A stretch of 64,000 nucleotides of DNA, from assembly GCF_000013185.1 (NCBI RefSeq), contig NC_007984.1:476118-540117 (forward strand). The letters run 5' to 3'. The position numbers and the translations under genes were made by a program. The notes under the pieces were generated by a model. It did no database searches, had not been told where the DNA came from, and saw nothing but the letters and a program-made list of their open reading frames with translations. Source of the stretch: Baumannia cicadellinicola str. Hc (Homalodisca coagulata) (GTDB lineage Bacteria; Pseudomonadota; Gammaproteobacteria; Enterobacterales; Enterobacteriaceae). Of the stretch, positions 56,777 through 64,000 are shown piece after piece. Positions within the stretch are counted from its first letter, which is position 1; each line of letters begins with the position of its first letter.

Positions 56777-57018
56777 AATTAGTTAATCTCTTTACAGCAT
56801 TAAATATTGCTTACTTAACAAAAGGACAATTGTATCTTACTATTTAATTTTGCTTTCATACAAAAATTAATTTTCTCTCTTAAATTCTTAGTAGCTAATA
56901 TTTCCATTAAATCATTTTATATTGATATATAAGTAATCTGATATACCGTTAATTGATATTATGAACAATAATAACTAAATATATATGCAATTGTATTGCA
57001 ATTCGTTGGAGTTAAGTT

Positions 57019-57540
57019 ATGCGTAATAGCAATCCATTATCTATATATTTTATTTTACAAAAAATAAATGATACTAATCAAAGTAATTTATCAAAATTAC
57101 AACAGCATGCTGTATATCTACTAAATATTAATAATATAGTTATTGGACTACTACCAATCATATTACGTCCTTGGTGTAGAGTTGCTAATATACGTAAAAG
57201 TATAATGGTGCTAGAAACGGCTAATGCTAGTTGGCTTATGCGATTACGACATGAAAAAACCCAATTACTATATAATTTACGTAGTAAAATATTACCATCA
57301 TTATCTTATATTGATATAAGAATTCAGCCTTCTTTAGCAATTAAAAGAAATATTTCTAGATCAAAACCCTATAGTGTATTATTTAATGGTAAAATAGAAC
57401 AACAAACACCACGTAATTTAAGTGTTAATAGTGCTAAATTAATACGTAATTTAGCCGCAAATAGTGAAGGTAAATTGCAAATAATACTAGAAAGATTAGC
57501 AATGTTAGCTGTCGATAATAATCATACTAATAGTAAATAA
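57019..57540 (+). CDS. DciA-like protein (DUF721), likely replicative helicase operator
   Basis: 173 residues. The N-terminal half (about 12-105) has the DUF721 pattern: LSKLQQHAVYLLNINNIVIGLLP, WCRVANIRKSIMVLETANASWLMRLRHEKTQLL and LPSLSYIDIRIQPSL. DUF721 proteins are DciA, which loads or operates the DnaB helicase in most bacteria; E. coli uses the phage-derived DnaC instead. The C-terminal part is basic and divergent. GGAG lies about 8 bp before the ATG. It stands alone between divergent secA and convergent ftsZ. The family call is by motif recall, and a search would settle it. Confidence 0.75.
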   Translation: MRNSNPLSIYFILQKINDTNQSNLSKLQQHAVYLLNINNIVIGLLPIILRPWCRVANIRKSIMVLETANASWLMRLRHEKTQLLYNLRSKILPSLSYIDIRIQPSLAIKRNISRSKPYSVLFNGKIEQQTPRNLSVNSAKLIRNLAANSEGKLQIILERLAMLAVDNNHTNSK

Positions 57541-57663
57541 GAATACTGTCACAATTGTCTCTAAATTATATAATATACTTATTATGCTTTCTAATTAATA
57601 TAAACAATTACTAATACTAAAAATAAATTTATAGATATATTGATGCATCAATATAAATAATAT

Positions 57664-58836
57664 TTAATTGGATTTTAAATCTACTTGCTTACGTAAAAAT
57701 GCTGGTATATCTAAGTAGTCTAACTTTTTACTTTTAGTTGAATTTCGTTCATTAACAGCTAATGTTGTTATTTTTTGTTCTCCATATAATGGAGATATCT
57801 TATTAGAATTATTGCCGTAACGATGTTCTATTATTGTTTGATTATTTGATTTATTGGTTACATAAGGATTGTCTTGACGTTTATCTACACTTATACCTGT
57901 TGCTACTACAGTTACACGTAATTCATCATTCATATTAGGATCTAGTGAAGTACCAATTACTACAGTTGCGTTATCCGAAGAAAATCCTCTAATAGTGTTA
58001 CCTACTTTCTCAAATTCATCTAGACGTAGATCAAAACCTGCAGTAATATTTACCAGTACGCCACGAGCACCAGATAAATCAATATCTTCTAATAGCGGAC
58101 TAGAAATAGCAGTTTCTGATGCGTTCTCAGCTCTATTTTCTCCAGAAGCTACACCTGAACCCATCATAGCATAACCCATTTCTGACATAACTGTACGGAC
58201 ATCTGCAAAGTCTACATTCATTAATCCAGGACGTGTAATAAGCTCAGCAATACCCTGTACAGCACCTTTTAACACGCTATTAGCGGCACAAAATGCATCT
58301 AATAATGAAACTCCTCTTCCTAGTACCTTTAGTAATTTATCATTAGGAATAGTAATTAGAGAATCTACATGTTTAGAAAGTTCTGCTATGCCTTGTTCAG
58401 CAAATGTCATACGTTTTTTACCTTCAAAATTAAATGGTTTTGTTACTACAGCTACAGTAAGTATACCAATTTCTTTAGCTAATTCAGCTACTACTGGAGC
58501 AGCTCCAGTACCAGTACCTCCACCCATACCTGCTGCAATAAAAAGCATATCCGCACCTTCTAAAGCATTACTTAGTATTTCACGATCTTCCTCAGCAGAA
58601 TAACGTCCTACTTCAGGATTAGCACCTGCACCTAAACCTTTAGTAACATTCTTACCAATTTGTATTTGCTGACTAACTAATGTTTTACGTAATGCCTGAG
58701 CATCAGTATTAACAGCAAAAAATTCTACCCCTTCAATATTTTCTCGTACCATATGTTCAACAGCATTACTACCACCACCACCTACACCAATAACTTTTAT
58801 TACTGCATCATCAGTTAATTCTATTGGTTCAAACAT
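57664..58836 (-). CDS. ftsZ: Cell division GTPase FtsZ
   Basis: Tubulin homologue forming the division ring. The G-box GGGTGTG is at about 105-111, [14 protein letters not shown] at the start and the T7 loop [11 protein letters not shown]. The C-terminal peptide [15 protein letters not shown], which binds FtsA and ZipA, is conserved, although ftsA is not beside it. Length is 390 residues against 383. ftsQ, ftsA and lpxC, its E. coli neighbours, are missing on either side. SD CGGAG lies near the ATG. Confidence 0.97.
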   Translation of the reverse strand: MFEPIELTDDAVIKVIGVGGGGSNAVEHMVRENIEGVEFFAVNTDAQALRKTLVSQQIQIGKNVTKGLGAGANPEVGRYSAEEDREILSNALEGADMLFIAAGMGGGTGTGAAPVVAELAKEIGILTVAVVTKPFNFEGKKRMTFAEQGIAELSKHVDSLITIPNDKLLKVLGRGVSLLDAFCAANSVLKGAVQGIAELITRPGLMNVDFADVRTVMSEMGYAMMGSGVASGENRAENASETAISSPLLEDIDLSGARGVLVNITAGFDLRLDEFEKVGNTIRGFSSDNATVVIGTSLDPNMNDELRVTVVATGISVDKRQDNPYVTNKSNNQTIIEHRYGNNSNKISPLYGEQKITTLAVNERNSTKSKKLDYLDIPAFLRKQVDLKSN

Positions 58837-59147
58837 AGTTTATCTCCGTTTTATTTAAAACTAGTAGTTAACTATTATGTTAGAATAATATAGTTTTTGT
58901 AAACTGCTGATAGTTTCTCTTAAAAAGCAGATAAACTATTTAGCTTATAATAATGATGATAATATTTATCTATAAATTAAGATAGCTATTATATTAGCTA
59001 AATATATCTAAATATACTTAGCATAAATTTTTAATTTGAAGAAATAAATTTATTAATATTACTATTTAATTTTCTTGTAAAATATTTTACTAAAAATTAT
59101 TAATGTTATTTATTGCTAAATTAATAAGCAAAAAATAAGCTCTAATT
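58837..59147. other. 311-bp gap where ddlB-ftsQ-ftsA would be
   Basis: Between murC and ftsZ (both minus) in place of the usual ddlB, ftsQ and ftsA. I see no open frame, no recognisable remnant and no clear terminator. A small palindrome, GTAAAATATTTTAC (59077-59090), is probably chance in such A/T-rich DNA. The gap probably holds the ftsZ promoter, but no convincing -35/-10 pair stands out. Confidence 0.6.
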
Positions 59148-60620
59148 CTATATTAGAGGATTATGCCGAATATTAGTTTGCAGTTTACCAATTGCTAATT
59201 GACTGGCTATTAATCCAATAGAACCTGCACCCTGCATTAATACTAAATCATTATCCTGTAATAATTGTGCTAACATTACAGGTAACTTATTTAGTTCATG
59301 AATAAATATAGGATCTAATTTACTAGTATTACGGATAGTACAGCATAATGATTTACTATCTATTCCTGCTATTGGATTCTCACCAGCAGGATAAATATCT
59401 AACATTAATAGAACATCAACCTTAGATAATACACCTACAAAATATTCATACAAATCTCTAGTACGAGTATAACGATGAGGTTGAAAAACCATAACAAGGC
59501 GCTTATCTGGCCATCCTATACGTACTGATTGTATAGTAGCTTGTAATTCAGTAGGATGATGACCATAGTCTTCTACTAACATTACTACTCCATTTTTACC
59601 ATTAATTTTTTTTAAAGAAAAACATCCTAACTTATCAAATCTCCTGTTTATACCTTTAAATCTAAATAATGCTTGTAATATATTTTTATCAGCTATACCT
59701 TCTTCTGTTGCTACAGCAATAGCAGCTACTGCATTTAAGGCATTATGTCTCCCCGGAGAGTTTAATTCTATTCTAAGAGTAGGTTTATCCTGCCGATAAA
59801 GTTGGAAGCTAACATGTGCTTCTTTCTGATGATAGTTTGTTAAACGAAAATTAGCTTTGCTGTTAAAACCATAAGTAATGATATGTCTACTAATATGCGG
59901 TAATAAATCACGGATAACTGGATCATCTAAACACATAATACCTTTACCATAAAATGGTAATTTATGTATAAATTTTAAAAATGTATTTTTTAAATAATTA
60001 AAATCACCTTGATAGTTTTCCATGTGATCAGCTTCAATATTAGTAATAATAGTTACTATAGGTTGTAAATGCAGGAAAGATAAATCGCTTTCATCTGCTT
60101 CAGCAATTAAATAACTACCATAACCTAAGCGTGCATATTGACCTATCGATTTTATTAAACCACCATTAACAATAGTGGGATCTAATCCAGCTTCTAAGTA
60201 TATGCTAGCTAACATAGCAGTAGTAGTAGTTTTTCCATGTGTACCTGCAATAGCAATACCATATCGGAAACGCATTAACTCTGCTAACATTTCTGCACGT
60301 GTTATAATTGGAATACGTAATTTTTTTGCAGCTACAATTTCTGGGTTAGCTATACTAATAGCACTAGATACTACGACTACATTAGCATCTAGAACATTTT
60401 CTGGAATATGTTGAAATTTGATACTTACGCCAAGTGCAACTAAGTGCTTTGTTACTTTATTTTGTACTAAATCTGAACCACTAATTTGGTAGCCTTCATG
60501 TAATAAAATTTTGGCTATTCCACTCATGCCTACACCACCAATACCTATAAAATGAATTCGCTTAACTTGTCGCATCTGAGGTACTAGTTTTTGTAGTTGA
60601 GCTAATCTTTGATAATTCAC
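59148..60620 (-). CDS. murC: UDP-N-acetylmuramate-L-alanine ligase MurC
   Basis: Adds L-Ala to UDP-MurNAc, the first amino acid of the peptidoglycan stem. [17 protein letters not shown] binds the nucleotide sugar; the ATP loop is [25 protein letters not shown] and the C-domain [11 protein letters not shown] and FQPHRYTRT follow. Length is 490 residues, as usual. It follows murG by 71 bp. ddlB, normally next, is missing. Confidence 0.97.
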   Translation of the reverse strand: MNYQRLAQLQKLVPQMRQVKRIHFIGIGGVGMSGIAKILLHEGYQISGSDLVQNKVTKHLVALGVSIKFQHIPENVLDANVVVVSSAISIANPEIVAAKKLRIPIITRAEMLAELMRFRYGIAIAGTHGKTTTTAMLASIYLEAGLDPTIVNGGLIKSIGQYARLGYGSYLIAEADESDLSFLHLQPIVTIITNIEADHMENYQGDFNYLKNTFLKFIHKLPFYGKGIMCLDDPVIRDLLPHISRHIITYGFNSKANFRLTNYHQKEAHVSFQLYRQDKPTLRIELNSPGRHNALNAVAAIAVATEEGIADKNILQALFRFKGINRRFDKLGCFSLKKINGKNGVVMLVEDYGHHPTELQATIQSVRIGWPDKRLVMVFQPHRYTRTRDLYEYFVGVLSKVDVLLMLDIYPAGENPIAGIDSKSLCCTIRNTSKLDPIFIHELNKLPVMLAQLLQDNDLVLMQGAGSIGLIASQLAIGKLQTNIRHNPLI

Positions 60621-60691
60621 ATTATTCTTAATAAATAGGAAAAATTATCGTATAAAATACGACCAAAAATTTTTTTGGCATAAATAATATA

Positions 60692-61768
60692 TTAATGCTT
60701 CGTGTTATTTGCTAATTCTATTAATTCACTAGTAACTCGTTCAGTTGAGTCTACCATAGCTATGGTTCTTGCACGTTGCGCCATAGTAAATAGTTTTGAA
60801 CGATCCCAACTCATTAGTATTTGGCTAACTTTCTCTGCTGTAAAGTTAGGTTGTTCGAGTATTTTAGCTGCTCCTAGCTGTTCTAGGGGAAGTGCATTCC
60901 AATACTGATGTCGATCTTTATGCATAAAAGGAACAAAAATAGCAGGTAACCCAACAGCAGCTATTTCGCTTATGGTAAGCGCTCCAGAACGACATATAAC
61001 AACATCAGCCCAAGCATAAGCAATAGCAATATCATCAATAAATTCTACTAATTTATAATTAAGCTGATTTTTTAACATACTAGTATAAACTTGTTGTACT
61101 TCTTTTAAAGCACCCTTACCAACTTGATGCCAAAAAACATACTTACCAGCTAGTTGTGCCGCAACAACGGGTAAAATTTGGTTTATTATTTTTGATCCTT
61201 GGCTACCTCCAATAACTAAGATTCTAATTGGTCCAGTACGATTACATAATCGCAAAGATGGTTCTATTACGGCTAAGATTTCTTTGCGAATTGGATTACC
61301 AACTACATTAGCATTAGGAAAAACACTAGGAAATGCTTGTAGCACTTTCTTCGCAAATTTAGATAGATAATAGTTAGTTAGTCCAGTTACTCTATTTTGT
61401 TCATGTATTACTAATGGAATCTTGCACATCCATGCAGCTAAACCACAAGGTCCAGAAATATATCCTCCCATACCTAGTACTATATCCGGTCTCCACTTAC
61501 GCATAATATAATATGATTGTAGTACAGCTTGTAAAATACTTACTATAGCTAATATTTTTTGTTTTTTGCCATGTAGTCCATATCCATAAATAGATAAAAA
61601 GTATGTTGTTATTCCATGTTTTGGTACTAAATCAGCTTCTATACGATTTTTTGTCCCTAACCAACGAACGTCCCAACCTTGGGTTATCATATTATTAGCT
61701 ATTGCTAAACCGGGAAATATATGTCCACCAGTACCACCAGCTACAATTATTAATCGTTTTCTAATCAT
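60692..61768 (-). CDS. murG: Undecaprenyl-PP-MurNAc-pentapeptide GlcNAc transferase MurG
   Basis: Peripheral inner-membrane enzyme that converts lipid I to lipid II. Glycine-rich [14 protein letters not shown] near the start, [40 protein letters not shown] and the UDP-GlcNAc site [17 protein letters not shown] are present. Length is 358 residues. ftsW, which normally sits between murD and murG, is missing, leaving a 317-bp gap upstream. Confidence 0.97.
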   Translation of the reverse strand: MIRKRLIIVAGGTGGHIFPGLAIANNMITQGWDVRWLGTKNRIEADLVPKHGITTYFLSIYGYGLHGKKQKILAIVSILQAVLQSYYIMRKWRPDIVLGMGGYISGPCGLAAWMCKIPLVIHEQNRVTGLTNYYLSKFAKKVLQAFPSVFPNANVVGNPIRKEILAVIEPSLRLCNRTGPIRILVIGGSQGSKIINQILPVVAAQLAGKYVFWHQVGKGALKEVQQVYTSMLKNQLNYKLVEFIDDIAIAYAWADVVICRSGALTISEIAAVGLPAIFVPFMHKDRHQYWNALPLEQLGAAKILEQPNFTAEKVSQILMSWDRSKLFTMAQRARTIAMVDSTERVTSELIELANNTKH

Positions 61769-62085
61769 GAATAAAAGCTTGATATTTAGTTATATAGACT
61801 AAATTAATTTGTAATTTTTTGCTATTAGAAATCAAAATATTATTTATATATTAAATTTTCAATTAATAACTATATTTTTTATGTAAATTTTTACTAAAAA
61901 TCTTAATATATTTAGTAACTAACCATCCATTACTGTCGAATACAGGTTATTCGTATATTTAATCAATAACTACTTTTAATTATCTAATTTTATATAAGTT
62001 AGGTGCTTTTATATAAGTTAGGTGCATAGTTACTTATTATAAAATCATATAGTTCATGATATTAAATTTAAAAAACTACTAAGCA
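61769..62085. repeat. 317-bp gap in place of ftsW, with a 19-bp tandem duplication
   Basis: No open frame or recognisable ftsW remnant. Two perfect copies of TTTTATATAAGTTAGGTGC stand head to tail at 61988-62006 and 62007-62025. On the minus strand (the murG direction) each copy carries TTATATAAAA, so the duplication doubles a possible -10-like element upstream of murG. The rest is A/T-rich sequence without clear signals. Confidence 0.75.
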
Positions 62086-63426
62086 TTAATTATTATTACC
62101 ATCATTAAATTCAAATACTAAATTAGTAAAAGTTTTACCTCGTACTTTAAAATTTTCGAATTGATCTAAACTAGAACAAGCAGGAGATAATAATACAACA
62201 TCTCCTGCTTTTACTTGGTTATTGATTATATGCATTGCTTGTGATAAAGTTTGAGTAATAGTAGCTGAATGTTGGTTTAGTGCTGCTAACTTCTTACTAT
62301 CTTTACCAAAACAGTAAAGATGTATATTGTTACCTTGTACAAATGGTTGTAATGATGAGAAGTCTGCTAATTTGCCATCTCCACCAAGTAATAGATGTAA
62401 GGTTCCATCTACTGTTAGTTCATTAAGTGCTGCTTTAGTACTACCTACATTAGTAGCTTTTGAGTCATTAATCCAACGTATACCTTTTCTTTCTAAAACT
62501 AGCTCAAAGCGATGCATTAACCCAGAAAATTGACGTAATGCAATCAAACAAGCTTGACGTGGTATTGCTATGGCCTCTGCTAATGCTAATGCTGCTAATG
62601 CATTTAATAGATTATGCCTACCAATTATTTTAATTTCATTACAATCTAATAATGGTTTACCATAAGCCATTAGCCATTGTTTTCCTTGATAATCACCAAG
62701 ACAATAATGACCTGATTTAATACCAAATTTAATAATAGAACAATATTCTTTATTAGTACTATTAGCTGGTAATGTAAGTTTATCATCATCGTTAATTATA
62801 TAAATCTTAGCTTGTTTATAAATTTTTAGTTTAGCTTCTCGGTATTGTTGTAAACCTAAAGGATAACGATCCATATGATCTTCACTAATATTTAAAATAG
62901 TTGCTACTGCTACTTTTAAATTTTTAGTCGTTTCTAACTGAAAACTAGATAGTTCAAGAACATATAGTTGATGAGATTGTTGTAATAGTGATAAAACAGG
63001 GTAACCTATATTACCACCAACTCCAACTTTTAACCCTGCACAATTTGCCATAGTACCTACTAGCTTAGCAACAGTACTTTTACCATTAGTACCAGTAATA
63101 GCTACTACTGGTACTGTTACTTCACGCAAAAATAATTCAACATCTCCAATTATCTCAATACCACATTTCATTGCTGTATTTATAGCTGGATGCGATAAAG
63201 AAATACCAGGACTAATTACTATTAGTGTAGCAGCTAGTAGCCATTCTATTTTTAGTTCACCTAACCAATATTGTATATCTTTAGGTAACTGATTTAGTTG
63301 TGGTGGATTATAACGGGTATCCATTACACGTGGTGTAATTCCACGAGATCTAAAAAAATTAACACAAGTAATACCTGTTATTCCTAATCCTATAATAACA
63401 ATATTATGACCATAATAATTAGTCAT
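62086..63426 (-). CDS. murD: UDP-N-acetylmuramoyl-L-alanine-D-glutamate ligase MurD
   Basis: Adds D-Glu to UDP-MurNAc-L-Ala. The Rossmann start is NIVIIGLGITGITCVNFF, the ATP loop GTNGKSTVAKL, then ISEDHMDRY, GRHNLLNALAALALA, NDSKATNVGSTKAAL and the C-terminal LLSPACSSLDQFENFKVRG. Length is 446 residues against about 438. It starts 1 bp after the mraY stop, so the two are coupled. Confidence 0.97.
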   Translation of the reverse strand: MTNYYGHNIVIIGLGITGITCVNFFRSRGITPRVMDTRYNPPQLNQLPKDIQYWLGELKIEWLLAATLIVISPGISLSHPAINTAMKCGIEIIGDVELFLREVTVPVVAITGTNGKSTVAKLVGTMANCAGLKVGVGGNIGYPVLSLLQQSHQLYVLELSSFQLETTKNLKVAVATILNISEDHMDRYPLGLQQYREAKLKIYKQAKIYIINDDDKLTLPANSTNKEYCSIIKFGIKSGHYCLGDYQGKQWLMAYGKPLLDCNEIKIIGRHNLLNALAALALAEAIAIPRQACLIALRQFSGLMHRFELVLERKGIRWINDSKATNVGSTKAALNELTVDGTLHLLLGGDGKLADFSSLQPFVQGNNIHLYCFGKDSKKLAALNQHSATITQTLSQAMHIINNQVKAGDVVLLSPACSSLDQFENFKVRGKTFTNLVFEFNDGNNN

Positions 63427-63427
63427 T

Positions 63428-64000
63428 TTATCGTACTTTAAGTGTAGCTAATCCAATTAAAACAAATACTAAAGAAATAATCCAGAAACGCACAATAATA
63501 CGTGGTTCTGGCCATCCTTTTAACTCATAATGATGATGAATAGGTGCCATACGAAAAAGTCGCTTTCGTCGTAGTTTAAAAGAAGTAACTTGCAAAATAA
63601 CTGACATAGTTTCTACTACAAATATACCACCCATAATTAGTAGCAAAAACTCCTGGCGTAAAAGGACTGCAATAATACCTAATGCTCCACCTAAAGATAA
63701 TGCTCCAACATCACCCATGAATATTTGAGCTGGATAAGTATTAAACCATAATAAACCCAAACCAGCGCCTACAATTGCGGTACAAACAATAACTAATTCG
63801 CTAGCAAAGTAAATATATGGAATATGAAGATAACTAGAAAAATTTATATTACCCGTCGCCCAAGCTATTAAGGCAAAACCTGCAGCAACAAATACTGCTG
63901 GTATTATTGCTAAACCATCTAAACCATCAGTAAGATTAACAGCGTTACTCGCACCAACAATTGCAAAATAAGTTAATACTATATACCATAGTCCTAATTG
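63428..64000 (-). CDS. mraY: Phospho-MurNAc-pentapeptide transferase MraY, C-terminal part (runs off right edge)
   Basis: Integral membrane enzyme that makes lipid I. The last 190 residues are in the window, open to the right edge. Visible motifs are [13 protein letters not shown] with active-site aspartates, [15 protein letters not shown] and [14 protein letters not shown], plus several hydrophobic segments and a final membrane helix. Gene order mraY-murD is that of the dcw cluster. The first half lies outside the window. Confidence 0.96.
   Translation of the reverse strand, partial: QLGLWYIVLTYFAIVGASNAVNLTDGLDGLAIIPAVFVAAGFALIAWATGNINFSSYLHIPYIYFASELVIVCTAIVGAGLGLLWFNTYPAQIFMGDVGALSLGGALGIIAVLLRQEFLLLIMGGIFVVETMSVILQVTSFKLRRKRLFRMAPIHHHYELKGWPEPRIIVRFWIISLVFVLIGLATLKVR

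Overview
This 64 kb window is AT-rich (roughly 70% A+T by eye), densely coding, and free of insertion sequences, phage genes and CRISPR arrays. Every recognisable gene is an enterobacterial-type housekeeping gene. Protein sequences and many local gene orders match those recalled for Escherichia coli, but many neighbours are missing, intergenic DNA is nearly pure A/T, and several genes are eroded. This fits a reduced chromosome of an obligate insect endosymbiont in the Gammaproteobacteria. A Baumannia-like sharpshooter symbiont is my best guess from the retained gene set, but the sequence does not prove it.

Layout. 1-4579 (minus): sufABCDS, Fe-S cluster assembly, with sufS running off the left edge. 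4726-11286 (minus): thrS-infC-rpmI-rplT-pheS-pheT. 11536-21334: dnaQ/rnhA divergent, gloB, yafD, mltC, yggX, hemW, ruvX, yqgE, gshB, sodA, nfuA, bioH. 21444-23265 (plus): tRNA-Ile and tRNA-Ala, zur, tusDCB. 23323-39527 (plus): rpsL-rpsG-fusA-tuf joined to secE-nusG-rplKAJL-rpoBC. 39545-41423 (plus): murB and a 3'-truncated birA. 41396-46339 (minus): a 3'-truncated tRNA-Asp, then 5S, 23S, tRNA-Glu and 16S rRNA, with promoter and boxA elements. 46741-52187 (minus): aceE-aceF-lpd. 52536-54085 (plus): nadC-coaE. 54209-64000: secA, a DciA-type gene, ftsZ, murC, murG, murD and the 3' part of mraY, a dcw cluster missing several division genes.

Together these genes cover translation and transcription, peptidoglycan precursor synthesis, Fe-S assembly, pyruvate oxidation, glutathione and superoxide defence, NAD and CoA synthesis, and tRNA 2-thiolation.

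The most interesting features are signs of reductive evolution. (1) infC keeps the ancestral AUU start and seven codons of its old N-terminus, then has two stop codons and a new ATG. (2) ruvX has a +1 frameshift in an A10 tract, with an intact tail in the restored frame. (3) secA has an in-frame TAA just before an intact SEC-C zinc motif. (4) A junction truncates both birA and tRNA-Asp. (5) One tuf gene joins the str and rif-type operons. I did not find a clearly new defence or biosynthetic system.
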